A stretch of 64,000 nt of DNA from NCBI GenBank assembly GCA_025765615.1, contig JAIVFJ010000263.1, positions 20,801 to 84,800 on the forward strand. Reading direction: 5' to 3'. The notes beneath the pieces were generated by a model. The model was not told the origin of the DNA. It saw only the letters and a list, made by a program, of their open reading frames with translations, and searched no databases. The DNA is from Zopfochytrium polystomum (taxonomy: Eukaryota; Chytridiomycota; Chytridiomycetes; Chytridiales; Chytridiaceae). Positions 11,032 through 23,364 of the stretch are shown here, piece after piece (the stretch's first letter is position 1; the number at the start of each line of letters is the position of its first letter). The position numbers were made by a program, and so were the translations under genes.

Positions 11032-11793
11032 GAATCCCGCTCTCTGCATCGAAATTCCGCTCCCTGATCCAGAATTCCAGCTTGCCTGCTGTGCTGTGCA
11101 ATCTGAGCAATGCAACAGGCATTTAGGAATCAGGGATTGCACCAATCACTGCATTTCTAAAAGTGAGATAAAAACTGAGCTCACCAGAGATTGCACCAAT
11201 CATTGGATTTCTAAAAACAAGGAAAAAAGCAGCTTGTTTCCCAAACAAGCTTCCTGATTTGGAAACAACCAAACCAATTTACAAGCAACTGTTTCTCAAA
11301 CAAGCTGTAAATTGGTTCCTGGTGGTACTCAGCCCAGACAAAGTACTCAGCCCAAGGTGGTACTCAGCCCTGGCTTGTACTTTGCCCTGCGTTGCCCAGC
11401 CCTGGGTGGTACTCAGCCCTGAATGGGTACTCAGCCCAGGCTGGGGATTGGTGCTTAGCCTGCTTTATCTCATTTCTGTGGCCTGCTCTGTGCAGCCCAC
11501 TGCTCCCTCTGTTTTCTGATGGCTCCAACCTGCAGGAGTACAAAAGCAGCAACCTCTCACAGAGATCAAACAAGGAATCCAACCCCCTCCTTGCTGCTTT
11601 GACAGAATCCAGTGCAAAACAAGCCAATCTCTCTTCCTCCATTTGCTCTCTCTTCCAGCTCTGCCCACTCACTCCTCTCTCCTCTTTCCATCCTCTCACT
11701 CCTTTCCCTTTTCCATCATCACTGCTCTCTCTCTCTCTCTCTCTTCATCCCCACACACACCAAGTCTCTCCAGTCCTGGGTGGGATTTCATCA
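11032..11793 (+). repeat. LTR A fragment, 5'-truncated
   Basis: Matches the last two thirds of LTR A up to its end TTTCATCA at 11786-11793. The first part has been replaced by the LTR-B element. The TATA box is mutated to TACAAAAG (about 11538). Confidence 0.88.
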
Positions 11794-12672
11794 GGAAATC
11801 TTCAGCAGGTTTTTCGCAATGTGAGGCTGCTCATTGTGGATGAATACTCTATGGTCAGCTGTGAATCATGGGCAAGATTGATCATGCTTGAGGCAGGCAT
11901 TTGTTAAGCCAGATGTGCCAGTTGAGGGCCTTTCCAGCCTGTTGGTGGGAGACTGGCTCAGATACCTCCAGTTGGAGGAATCCATTATTGAATGGAGCTA
12001 GTGAAAAAACAGACCAGGGAAAGGCTGGTTATCATTCCTATAACCTTTTCAACAATCCAACGTCAGCAGGTTATTGGCCATGACCCAAACCAAGCAACTT
12101 TTGTTGACCTCTTTAGGGCATTGTGCAATGGCATCATGACAAAAGATCACTGGAGATTTCTTATGAACAACTGCAGCTATGAAAGGGCTGGTGCACATGA
12201 GATTTACCAAAACCCATTTGGGATTCAGTGCATTTATTCTTCACAAACTCTGCAGTTGAGGGGCATAACTGCACCCAGCTGCAGCAACTTTGCTCTCCAA
12301 TTGTTCAAGGTAACTGCACTCAATAATCCTGAAAATGCAAGGAATAAGGATTCCAAGGGCTTTCAAAACTTGGAGAACTTTATTTACATTGCCATTAGGG
12401 CAAGGGTTGCCCCAACATTAAATATGTGGAAGCATGTTGGGCTTACAAATGGTGCGCTTGGCACTATCCAAGATATAGTTTTGGATCTGACAATGCTGCA
12501 ATGCTGTTTGTTTGTTGAAGTTGAAATGAACCAATATGCAGCTCCTGGTCCCTCTTTTGACAACGGTGTTGAGGGACATGAGAAATATGTGGCTATCTCT
12601 CTGATATCAGTTGATGCCACTACAGGCAACTTATCTGAGATGATGCTGCTGAGGAGTAAATTTCGCTGCTGA
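11794..12672 (+). pseudogene. Pif1/Helitron-type DNA helicase remnant
   Basis: Two frames on the plus strand carry helicase blocks in the right order. They are a Walker-B-like segment (VRLLIVDEYSMVS, about 11825-11860), a degenerate motif (about 11930-11960) and then from 11992 an open stretch of 226 codons. That stretch contains the C-terminal Pif1-family block (ARVAPTLNMWKHVGLTNGALGTI, about 12400-12470). Known Pif1-like proteins of Helitrons and related mobile elements have RVMLxxNxWxxxGLxNGxxGTV here. The N-terminal Walker A part is missing, having been replaced by LTR A. Stops at 11906 and about 11997 separate the pieces. Confidence 0.7.
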
Positions 12673-12690
12673 GGAGTAAACTTCAAAAGG
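12646..12690 (+). repeat. short direct repeat GCTGCTGAGGAGTAAA
   Basis: The unit GCTGCTGAGGAGTAAAYTTC occurs twice in tandem. A single related copy (CTGCTGAGGAGTGAACTTCAAAAGG) lies at about 36298-36322, pointing to a dispersed repeat boundary. Confidence 0.6.
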
Positions 12691-12699
12691 GGTATGGAA

Positions 12700-13014
12700 A
12701 AAAGATGTGAATGCCCAAAGCAGCGAGGTGGATAGAATTTGAGACTAGGAACGGTGGATTGAAAGGAAGGAAATGAAATGAAGGAAAATGAGTAAAAATA
12801 AGAATGAATGAGAACAGAAGGGGTGTGCCCCTTGTGCTTTGTGCCATTCAGCATAAGGAACACAGAATACTCTTTATAGTGAAAACACTAGAGCCTGTGA
12901 ATGGTATTGTAATGCTGTAAATAAATAGGGGGCAAGATAACGACGTAGTCATCACTGGGGAAGAGCTTTAGGGACCCCAGCTAAGACCAAGATAGGAGAG
13001 ATTAGGATTCTCAA
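12700..13014 (-). repeat. dispersed repeat C, LTR-like
   Basis: About 300 bp shared in the same orientation with 62440-62748. Shared landmarks are GTGTGCCCCTTGTGCTT, a TATA-like CACTATAAAGAG on the minus strand, ACTAGAGCCTGTGA, GGGGAAGAGCTTT and CCCAGCTAAGACCA. No coding capacity. The rest of 13015-13531 shows no gene. Confidence 0.75.
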
Positions 13015-13531
13015 ACAATTTTTGGGCGGCGTAATTTTTGTCATTATTAGCAATGACAAAAGTACTTTGTTTAGAACCATTTAAGCCGTGGCATCCCATA
13101 AATGGAGTCGGGCCAAGCTCCTCTCTGAGTTGTGATTCAGGTTATCTCAGATCCATATCACTTGAAAGCCATCCCAAAAAAAATTCCATCCTGCATTTTT
13201 TTTCATACCGAGGCACAGAGATGTGCTCAGGTTGTTAAATGAAAAAATACCAGTCTCGCTAATGTCTCTCAATTGCACCTGGTAGCTTTGTGAGAAAGTC
13301 GGGAGGCCAACATTTAGGATTTTGGCTTTGGGGTTGAAAGGTTAAAACTACTGTCATCTCGCCCGTCACATGGTTATGTTGTTTGCAGCCGCAACCCGAT
13401 CAGTCTAGGCTCTTCTTCTTTCCCATCGGGACGTGCCTGGCATCAAAAGAAAGAATTGACAAAATACCAAAGGAGAATCCAACTGCCGGGGGGCAGAGCC
13501 AAGGAAATGGTTTTCGCTGTAAGATGGAGAA

Positions 13532-16338
13532 TCACCCCAACCTCTTGTGCCGCGCTTGCACTGCTCGGCGCCGTTCGCGAATCTGCCTTGTGAGAACCTC
13601 TTGCTGCTCGCACAGGTGTTCGAATAGTTTAATCTCCTCCGACAGCTCCACTGCTGCCTCAGCCACTTTGAGTTCCTCCCATTCGCCATGCTTCTCACAG
13701 CGGCCCACCACCGCGCACATGCTCGGAAGCAAAGGGGGGCCGTCTACTTGTTCGCCGGCATCTTCCGTCGCTCGAAGGATGTCCGCCACTCGTTTTTGTT
13801 TTCCGGTGCGCTCTGATTTTGTCGGCAATTCCACATCCCCTCCTTCTGACAGGCTGTCCAAACGTTCTTCCAGCCGGTCAAAAATAATCTAAGCCGGGCT
13901 CTTGAGCTGCAATCCCTCCGACGCGAATCATTCAGTGCGGCTATCAGCGCAGCTCGAAGCCGCTGTGTCCAGGCACGAGAGTGGGCTCCATCCAGCGGGA
14001 CAACCCAATCAGAAAGTATTCTCTGATCAAAGCCGCAGACTGTGGGGGACGTCGAATTCTGTTTCGCAGTGTTCCGAGAATTTAATTTTTCTGATTTCGT
14101 CGGGATCGAAGGGCCGCTCTCCTGCGACGACGGCGTTGTAGCTTCTCGCACACGCCGAGCGCGTGAGACAGCACTGGCCACCTTCATTTCCCGCCACTCG
14201 AGCATTCGTATGCGAAGTCTCGCGGCTTCTTCGCGAAATGATAGGAGCAGAAGCTGCATCACGTCTTCGCGCTCCCGCCGGACACATTCAACAATCGAAC
14301 TATCATTCGGCTCCCTCTCACGACGGCTAGCAGCATACAGTCCGTCGGGTGGGTCGTACCCGTAATATTTGTCCCGGTCGCGAAGGAAGAAATCGCGCCC
14401 CCGGCGCACCACACGGCCAGCTGCTATAGCAGATTCAACCGCGTGTTGCGCCATGCTGTGACCGCAAACGTCTGAGCAATATCGCGTGTTTGGACCACCT
14501 GAGATAGAAGTGTGCGCTCGAACGTGAGCTCCCAAGGCTGCGGCGGGGAAATCACGGGAATTTGCAGCGGACTCCTTCGGAGCAACTGGAATGTACTTGC
14601 GACATTTCTTGGGGTTGACGTAAGGGTTTATCTTATCAGTTGAATGGCTTACGCTCCTCGCTTCTACTGCTGCTAATGATGCTAAACACCGAACTTTGAA
14701 GATGGCACGCCGCCCTTTGGACGCAGTGCAGTTGCGGCAGAACCAGAGCTCCACCTCGTCAGCGAGATGGGTGCTCACTTGGACGCATAAACCATGAAAC
14801 CATTCATCGCATCCGTCGCACTGAAAAATGCTCAACTGTGTTTGAGAGCACACTAGGGCTATGTCAAAGCATTCTTACCTGGATGTAAAACTTTGTCTCG
14901 TCATAAGGAGTTTGGCAGTAGCAGTAGAGTTTGCTGGGATCTTCTTCATACTGCTGCTGCTGGTGTTTGGCCTCATCGTCGCTTGGACCATCGGAAAAAC
15001 TAGCTTTGTCCACCTCGGCGAGTGACAGTATGTTTGCATCGTTTTGTTTGATTTCTGTGGAAGGCTGCTCCTGCGCTTTTCGCCTTTTTCTCTGAGTGAA
15101 AGTACCCCTCTGCAAGTTCGAGCAATTAGAAGTTTGTCAGTAAGGACATGCAGTTCCAATCGAATCTCTCTTCTACCTTCCTCTTCTTCTTTCTAATCTG
15201 CTTTTGCGCTTCTGCGGCCTTTTCGATTCCCTCCTCTGCGGCATTGACCGATCCAGCTTCCGAAAGCTCGGGCGACAAGAACACGGAAAGGCTCTTCGCT
15301 GCAACGAATGAATTTCGAGGCAGCAGGGAAGGTGAGCGACATAGATTGGGCTCAGGGATCATTGGTTTGTCTGGCGCAGACGTAAGTTCGCCAATCCAGG
15401 CCCGACGGGGGTCGATGAAATACAAATCCCCCGCGTTTAAAACTGAATCGTAGCGATCCGCGATCGATTCAGTCGGGCTTGCGGGCGTATCATCGATGCA
15501 AGTTTCTTGATTCGACATCCATCGGGTCCTAGTGGAGACGAGCGTTGAAGGCGCACACACATATGTTGGGTCCAAAAAGACGCGGCCCTCTTGGGAGGAG
15601 CTCTCGTTTTCCTTGTTCAACCTGGAGGTGGTCTGGGAAAAAGTTATGGTGGCTGCCACTTGGACGAAAGTTTACCGTCAAAATCGAGGTCGCTGACCCA
15701 CGATCATTGTTGTTGATGGGAGTGGGGTCTTCTCCAAACGAAATTGACAAAACGCGGATGGAGGGCGCCGGCAGATTGTCGATGGTGCAGTAGCTTTCGT
15801 GAATGGGCCTACTTCGACCGCCACGACGGTCGCTTTTGGGAGAACTGCAATTTGCAAATAGTTTCTCGGACTTCCGCACAAATTCGCGACTGTCTTGGAG
15901 GTTAAAGGAAGCTCCCTTCAAGATGGATTGGTTGGAGCTGAGGTGATGTGGTATGAGCGATGGTGGGGACAGTTGTTGCTGTTGGGGTGTATGAGGACGA
16001 TCGAAGCCTGGACGGATGAGGGTGGACCTCTCCGAGGACTCCGAGCGATTTTCTGCGACTCCATTATTAACGTTGGGCTGCGGTCGTAGGCAAGATGCGA
16101 GTGGTATTGTCCGCTGATCCGACGCAAATGAGGGCGAGTTGGGTGATAGGGGCTTCGCGGACGAGGTTCCTGCAGGGGCATTGCCCCGAGATTGCATTTT
16201 CGGACGGCTCGTGCCCGAAAGTGGCAAGCCGAGAGAGAAAAAGTGTTGAAATGGTGGTCCCTTCAGCGAACAGCCGCCGTGGCAACCGCCGCGTTGAAAG
16301 GATTGCCCAGGTACGTTTTCTTCCTGGGGTGAATGCAT
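13532..16338 (-). CDS. Spp1/CFP1-like PHD-finger protein (COMPASS subunit)
   Basis: Members of this family read H3K4 methylation within the Set1/COMPASS histone methyltransferase. Exons that join in frame are 16338-15676, 15632-15177, 15109-14879 and 14820 onward. The introns are 43, 67 and 58 nt, and the first two end in CCCAG and TGCAG. The N-terminal 350 residues are Ser/Pro-rich and low in complexity. The PHD finger spans the third intron (LYCYCQTPYDETKFYIQ, then CDGCDEWFHGLCV and LWFCRNC). A family motif RYCSDVCG follows at about 14480, and a C-terminal C-x2-H-x2-WE block (CEKHGEWEELK) with a coiled coil at about 13700-13540. Near 13890 the frame changes. A small intron ending at 13889 fits, but its donor is unresolved. 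The start at 16338 is the first ATG of the open frame and may be too far upstream. Confidence 0.8.
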
Positions 16339-16599
16339 CCAGAAGCCCTCCCCGCTATTGCGGGACGGCAGGCCTCCCCAACGTTCAGTCTCAGCATGCG
16401 CACTCTGCTTTCAATCCCCAGCTGATCGATTTTGCCGCCAATCGCCCACTGCCAGAGGCATTGTAGCCCGTGCTGCGCGGGAGACGTCATAGGCGTTGAT
16501 CGTACCGTCTTCTCCTACTGGCCGATCATTCACCGCACAGCGCACTCCGGTCGCTCGCTTTTCATCATCGCTTTCGGCAGGCGATGCTCTTCTGAAGAC

Positions 16600-17800
16600 C
16601 TTTGACAACCAGTCCTCCTTCCTCGCCCCCCAGTCCCGACCCTCCAGTCCACAGCGGCAAAATACTTGAAGACACTCGAGCCGCTGTTGACTCCCGAGCA
16701 GCTGCAGCGGTAGGAACGCTTTGAGGAGTTCATTAAAGAAGGCGGTTTGGGAGAGACGGCGCAGGCCTGCCTCGTTAAGCCGAACGCACAGGAAAAGGTG
16801 AGGGCGAAACCTGAACCCTCCATTTGTCACAAGGTCGTCGACAAATCAGGGTTCTTGGCTCTACGATATTTGGCTCCGATACCCGTACCTCATGTACCGA
16901 GAACCGTCCCTCATATACGTCAACTGGTGTCAAGTAAGCCAGCTTTTCATTTATGTTCGGAAAATTAATCGTTTGCGGTGCAGCAATCATCCTGAACAAC
17001 AAGAGGAGCTTCTTCGGAAACCACCTCCACCAGGTGTCTTCTCCTCGTTCCAAATCAAGCGTGCAGCGGTTAAGTCAACTCCATGCTGAATTCCAAGCAG
17101 CTCTTGGATAGGTGGAGACCTTTTTGAGGGGACCGTGCAAACTAAGTTACTCTTCCAGCGAGCACCTTCCGCCGGATTATATCCGTAGGATGCCTCTTTG
17201 TATGCACCAGTACAAGAACATGTTTGGAATCGCTCGCGTTCCAGGACAGTCGGAAGGCACCATCCGCTTTACGTACCCTGCTACCGCCAACCACATCATC
17301 GTCCTGGCAAGGGATCAAATCTACCGGGTTGCCTGTTCTGCACGCTGATGAAGAGAATGTTTTGGTGGGAATGGTGAACAGGCTGCAGTAAAGCGTGACC
17401 TCTTTAATAAGGCAGTCAGTAGCCACTCTACCTACATTCGCGAAGCAACGGCTGGACAGGGTGTCTATCGACACCTTCTTGCCCTGAAAGTCATGCTGAC
17501 TCCCAAAGAATTGGCTTCGAACGAAGCGGCTAATGTATTTGCAGATCTGGCGTTTAAGAAATCGTCTTACTTTAGGCTGTCCACCAGCCAGCCACCACGC
17601 GTTGTCATTTTGCTCTTCGTTTCAGTGCCGTGTCTAATTGCGAGTTCTCAGACCTCACGTGCTTATAATCCTCCTAACATGAAGGCCGCCATTGGTTTGC
17701 TGGGTCCGGCCCAGTCGTTCCAGACGGATACGGTGTGGCTTACGCGATAGACGAGGACGCCTTAATTTTCAAAGGTTCTCGAACCATGAAACAGAAACCA
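16600..17800 (+). pseudogene. carnitine acetyltransferase pseudogene
   Basis: N- and C-terminal blocks of carnitine O-acetyltransferase appear in order on the plus strand. They are the N-terminal PRPPVPTLQSTAAKYLKTLEP (about 16618-16680), GSWLYDIWLRYPYLMYREPS (about 16848-16910), the MPLCMHQYKNMFGIARVPG region (17188-17245), HIIVLARDQIYRV (about 17292-17330), SSHSTYIREATAGQG (about 17417-17462) and the C-terminal SSYFRLSTSQ and GPVVPDGYGVAYAIDED. In intact enzymes some 250 residues with the catalytic histidine separate the IYRV block from the final third. Here only about 80 bp remain. An in-frame TAG follows LTPEQLQR, and the pieces lie in different frames. The gene is dead by deletion, stop and frameshifts. 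Confidence 0.85.
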
Positions 17801-18294
17801 TTTGGGTTTGTGTAAACTAGTGATTCTTGAATCTCAGCGCGGAAGACCTCTATTTCATTTCTTCTTGGTTCTTTTAGTTTCCAAGGCACTATTGAGGCAT
17901 TTTGCAGCTCCCCTGTCTTTATTCTAGTACAGTGATAATGAAGACTGATGAGTTTCTTAACAGGAGTGGCAACGACAGTCTCGGTCAAGACTCTTTCTCA
18001 TGTTGACTTCATTCTCGAACATAGAAATAATGAGTAACGAGTTCAATAAATTGAGCTCCCGAGTTCCCCCAGAAGAGGAGGAGGCCGGCTCCGGACGTCG
18101 CACGAAGTGATAGGCGCAATTAGTGGAAGCCAACAGTTGCGTCAGTAGTTCTCGGAGAAAACCGAGACATCACTGTCCGCTACTGCCGCGTTTTTTCTCA
18201 GTTTGCCTCTTTAAGCACAAGAAGGATAAAGAGTTCAGAATAAGGAGGAACAAAGTAACGAAAACCATCGGGAACGATATCATCTCCTGTAACA

Positions 18295-21200
18295 TCAGCT
18301 ATCTCCTGCACCGCGAGAAAGGTATCGTCGAACCAACACGCCTTCGACGTACTCTCGCCACCCGCCCCGGAGTCTGATTAATCGGAGTATGAGATCTCCA
18401 GCATCCCGTTCCTGCATTGAACGCCGCGCATTCACCCATGTTGCCACGTGCTCCCCGTACACACCACCGTCGTGCCCTGCTGATCGTCTCAGCCAAGCTT
18501 CGTCGCCAGGCCCAATGATTGCCTCAGACTCCACAGTGGCCATGAGCTGGCGATGTCGTGCGATGAGATCCCGCCGGTTCGGAGTCGAATGATATCGCGC
18601 AAAGAGCTCAGTGAGTGCCGCGGCCCGAGGTGTGAAAAGCAAGTGCCGCGGCAGACCATCGCCGTCCGCATGCAAAAAATCGAAGAGAATCTTGTTCCCG
18701 GCGTAAATCAAAAGCCAGTTATACAGAAATGTCCTACCTCAAGCGCTCGACGAAGAAAGACCACTCTTCCCTCCTCCCAGGCTTGTTTTTCTCTCCTCCC
18801 TTCGTACTCATCAAGGCTTGGAACTAACAGCGACTCGGAAACTGTCAGGGTTTGCTCCCAAAGTTTCTCGGCGACAAGATGCACCAATTCTGTTCGTGCG
18901 GCATACGTTGAGAGGGCATTCAAATTCACGTCCAAGAAGTCGTACAGAGGCGATAGTGCCACTGAGACTTCCTCCTCTGACGGACCAGCCGATGCGCCCA
19001 AGTTGAAGGCGGCCGAAAAAGGAGACGAAGACTGAGTTGGCGAGGGAGGTGATGGTGAAGGTGGGGCAGAAGCGCCCGAGGGCCTCCCAAAGACCTGCGA
19101 TATCGGCCGCTTGGCTATTTGCTTGAGGCTTGCCATCATCATTATCGACTTCTTTTGGTTCGCAGAAACGTCCTTAAGGCGGGATCGAAGGTCTTGACAA
19201 ATCTTATCTCCATGGATGGAAGACTGAGTAATGGTAACCTTTTCGAAAATGTTTTTCACTGACCTTATTGACCAACTCCTTCGCCATTTCAAGCACAGTT
19301 TCACGGACAACATAACGAATGCGCCGTTGCATTATTTCGCAGGATTGTCGTCGATGAATCGACACTTTAATATGTACCGTCCCGCCTCCTATCCGGACAG
19401 CAACAGCCTCTGTTTCTTCTTGCTGCTGAAAATTTAAGCTAAGCCGAAGTGATGGTTCCTCAGCGGTCGCCTGGGCCGATGCTGTGACTGCCGCCGCCAG
19501 GTTAAGCGAAGCAGTGGCAACGACGAACTCGCCTCCGCCAGCGTCTCCACCTGGTTCTCCAGGTACAACGGGCAGTACGCGGTGGACAAGTGAAACCGAC
19601 AAGCCCGTTTGCACCTCTCGATCTGACAGAAGCGCCGGAATCACCGCAGGGTCGTCGTGCTCGTACTCCAAGGGCGCGTCCGTGCCCTTCTCCAGCTCCT
19701 TTGCGGAACGCGGCAACGCGAAGGCGAGGTGAGGCTGGTGCGTCTCTCGCGTTCGCCCAAGTTCGAGGTTCGGCTGTACTGGTGACGCGGGTGAAGCGAC
19801 GTGTACCGACACAAGGGTTGAAAATGGTCTCACCACCGGCAAATCTGATGCATAAAGAATTGATAGAGAAACGGGAGTACGCAGTGATGCTGGTGGCGAT
19901 GCGGAGGAGGCTGATCGGCGAGGAATTAGAGATGACGTGCTGCCAGAACTAGCCTGAGGGTTAGAACCCTGGCGTGGTGAGGCATTGCTGCGTGCAGCGC
20001 TTATGGGCTGCCGAAACACGGGCGGGAGTCGTCCGATCAGCTCGTTGTACCGCGTAAGAACCGCGTCAACGTCGGAGAGCCGGACTATGGCTGTCGCCGG
20101 TACGCGAAGCTCCGAAGCGTCAATTGGTGGGCCGAACCTCCTCAACTTGAGTCGGAAGTGCTGGCCGTTGATCCTGGTGGGCGCCTTTGCCATGACTGTC
20201 GGTTTGCTCAAATCAGAGTGGAATGCTCGGCGAATAAGGAAAACGTATTTTTCAACGGCTGCGGTAACCCCCTTTGTCGTTTCAATCACGGTAAGCTCGT
20301 TTTGGACGAACAGATGAGCGAAACCAACCTCGAGAAATCGCAAAATGAAGAACTGGAACTCCTTCTCGTCTGGCCAATTCAGCTTTAGAAGGAATTCAAG
20401 CTGCTGCTGGAACGACGTAAATATATCAAGAACCGAAGAGGAGTGTCCATTTTCAATGCTGGAAAACTGAATTGGGTGTTTCTCTCAGCGGCTGCACAGT
20501 CATATGATGTTCTTACTTCGTCGGCTTTAATTGCGTTTTGGACCCATTCCATCTCTTTCCTCTCTAGAGGAGTGCCACTGTCAATATTTTAACTTCGCAT
20601 TAGAAATTTTGCCATTCTCACCTGCTAGATCCAACCAGTCCGAAACAAAAGGGCGGAACCAAGCATTGATTTCAAAGTCATGTAAAAGTCGATGGTCTAT
20701 CTGATCATATACCCTTTCCAGCTCCCGCGCCTGATGGTAGAGTGCAAATGCCTCTTCCAGATCGGATGTCGAGTTTGCGTAGGTGCGAGCAAAATTCTCC
20801 AGCTTCGGCAGCAAATGGTCCAAATATACTCGAGCTGCTATAGTTGGCACATGAAGGCGCCTGGTGATGTGTCGTGAGGGAAGCGATCGTGAAAGTAAGA
20901 AAGAACGCCCACTCGGTTGCCGTACCCAAATAGAAGCATATCAAAGTTGGCACCGAGGGCTTCAAGCTCCTCGCAAACTTGCTGCAACAGCAATAAAAGC
21001 ACAGCACCATTCCCTGGTGATGCCGATGCTACCGGCAGCGGGGGAAGTGTCTGTTCCTCCCTCCGGGAATTTGGCTTCACGTTCTTAATACCAGCCACTG
21101 CAAGCACTGAGTTTTCTTCCTCTGACTCTCGCATTGCCCGTGTCAGGGCAATGGCGCTGAGCCCGTGAAACCGACCAGAGAGGCTGCGAGCAATGAGGTC

Positions 21201-23302
21201 CTGTGTCAGCGAAGCAATTGACGGGTTTTTGGTTGCCGACGACTCTTCGGACTGGATTCCAGTAACACGGATCCGCTCGGGGAGAAGAGGGTGTCCCGAG
21301 AGTGGCTCGATAATGAGTGACTTAAATCGGAGCTCTTCGGCGGCGGAGGTGTCGAGCGACTCTGCAGGCTGACCGAAGAATGATGAGAATTGTTGGTAAA
21401 TCGTGTCGAAGAGAAGAGCTCCGGCGACCTTGAAAATGAAAATCTGGGGTAAAATTCGATGTCGGTGAGACCAATTACCGAGCGTAAAACTGACCGCCGT
21501 TGTTGACAGAAGGCCCTCCCTGGAGGCCGCGTTGACGCGGTCGAGGGCATCAAAAAAAGATCCCTCGCAAAGTTGTTTACCGCTTATGTCCCCTCTCGCG
21601 AACACGCTGGCCAAAACATCGAGCTTGCTGCAAAGTGGGCCTTCATGTTGGCGGATAAGTTTAAACAATGCAATTCTTACATCAAAGCCTGAAGCGTTGA
21701 ATCTATACGCCAAAGCGACGCAATCTCAGTAAGCATATCATCCACTCGGCGATTCAACAAAGGAAGCACTCCATCCTTTTTCTTTGTGTTCGGGCAACAG
21801 TCCATCAGTAGCGACTTGAAAGAATTAAGCGGATCCGAAGGAATGCAGTGAAATGCAATTTGGAATATAGCTAGCGGAGATGCATTTTCCTTCTTTTCAT
21901 GTGAGAGTTAATATTGCCATGATTTGCATATCAATTAAGACTCGGCTCAAACCTTGATGGTCTTCTCCACTGCAACAAGAACCTTTCCCGCTACATTGCT
22001 ATTGCTAGTCCTTTTTTCCAGCGGGATCCATTTCTGTGTGGGTCCACTCTCGGCGTCTCGCAGCAATTCCGACGAAGTAAGAGTGCAAAGTCCGAGGAAC
22101 CGATCGTGTCCCCCACCACGAAAGAGTCTGGAGGGTGATTCTGAGCTTCTATTCCACAAAGATATGGTCGCAGAGTCTGAGTGGGATCGAATCAACCTAG
22201 AAGGGGCGGATGTCCATTCTTCAATAAGAACCAAAGGAAAGCAGACCTTTGCTTACAGCGAAACCTGAAGGTTAAATGTAGGATTTTGCGTCCTTTGTGC
22301 GACAGGGCTCTGGAAAAAATGTCTTCCGCCCATAGTCACAATCGCATACGGGTTGCTAGAGCCGAGTTTGTCTTTAGCGAGCAGTCCCGAGGCCTGTTCG
22401 ACTCGAAGCGTGATCAGCTCGTCATCGACAGTGTGCTGTACTGCTTCGAAGGTCGTGTCTATCGATGAAAGCAGACGGGCAGTCTCGGCGCGGTGAAAAT
22501 GTTTCCACTTTTGGAAGTGTGAGGAGTCATCGAAATCGGAGGGCTGCGTCCAGGTCAGATCTAGTTCGATGATGTGGATGTAGTTGATCATATCATTGGC
22601 TAGAAACTGCCAAAGCGAATTGAGTTGTAAGCGTTTTGCATCAAGGGAACTACTAAACCTTACATCTCTGGAGAGTCCGCCAGCCATCAGATTGGCCACA
22701 ACGGTGTCGCTGTCTTCGTTCTGCCCACACGCGTGGCACAGCTGTTCAATCCACTGTTCGCCCTCGTTGGTGGGGGGAAGCCGCTCTCCAGATGGTAAGT
22801 CTGGCCCGGCTGCCAAAACGGCTGATGGTGCTGCTGAGCCGTTGCCAATATGGCGAATCGCGTTAGCACGGTTTCCGTTGCGACCCGCAAACAGCCGTCC
22901 AAGCCCCCCGCCGCCCGCGCTGCCGACGCTGCGTCCACTCGACCTAGTTGTTCCCTCACTGAGAGCCGTCACCGTGTCTGACGTATCGCCCGCTCCGCCA
23001 GTCACACTTGTTGCGGTGGATGCGCGAGAATGAGGCGAGGTCGTAACTGCCGCCGTCCATGAGGCAACTTTGGCTGTGATAGACGTGGCGGAGTGCGACG
23101 GGCGTAACCCTGGATTGCGGGAGGGATCATTGAGGCGGGCAGGGCTTGCATCGTGTTCGCTAGTGGAGGTAGATCCTGCTGCTGCCGGTGGTGGTGGCCC
23201 GGCTGCGAGTTGGTGCCGACGGCGATCAGGGGCAGTAGCAGCAGGTGTGGCAAACAGCAACGCGCGAGCTGCGAAGAGTTGCGGTGATCCCGGAAGGATC
23301 AT
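18295..23302 (-). CDS. Munc13/Ync13-like protein with C2 and MHD domains
   Basis: A multi-exon gene on the minus strand. The N-terminal exon (23302 to about 22258) is Ser/Thr/Pro-rich and then helical. It ends in a C2 domain (ITLRVEQASGLLAKDKLGSS, PYAIVTMG, QNPTFN) that continues in 22230-21950 (FLGLCTL, KWIPLEKR). Exons at 21713-20838 and 20850-20581 contain MHD1 (ELERVYDQIDHRLL, FEINAWFRPFVSDWLDL). The long exon 20343-19204 holds a second, degenerate C2-like region. Exons at about 19313-18708 and 18711-18295 hold MHD2 (SPLYDFLDVNLNAL, KILFDFLHADGDGLP). The ATG at 23302 (MILPGSPQLF) is chosen over one 54 bp upstream. Family members tether or prime vesicles, and fission yeast Ync13 acts at the septum. 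Exact intron borders were not all resolved. Confidence 0.8.
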
Positions 23303-23364
23303 GTTTGTGCTTGGCGTTGGAGGTGTGTGTGTGGTGTGTGAGCGTGTGTGAGACAAAATTCGCG
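23303..23364. promoter_or_regulatory. very short divergent intergenic region
   Basis: 62 bp separate the proposed start codons of the Munc13-like gene (-, 23302) and the unknown gene (+, 23365). It contains a GTGTGTG/GT-rich stretch (about 23321-23350). Each transcript probably initiates within the other gene's 5' region or coding sequence. This is inferred from the spacing. Confidence 0.5.

Noticed and set aside
15545..16089. Plus-strand open stretches opposite the Spp1-like gene
   Set aside because: They are shadows of the minus-strand coding frame. The minus frames join across proper introns and carry the PHD finger.
22584..23033. Plus-strand 149-codon open stretch
   Set aside because: Opposite strand of the GC-rich N-terminal exon of the Munc13-like gene. 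No family signature.
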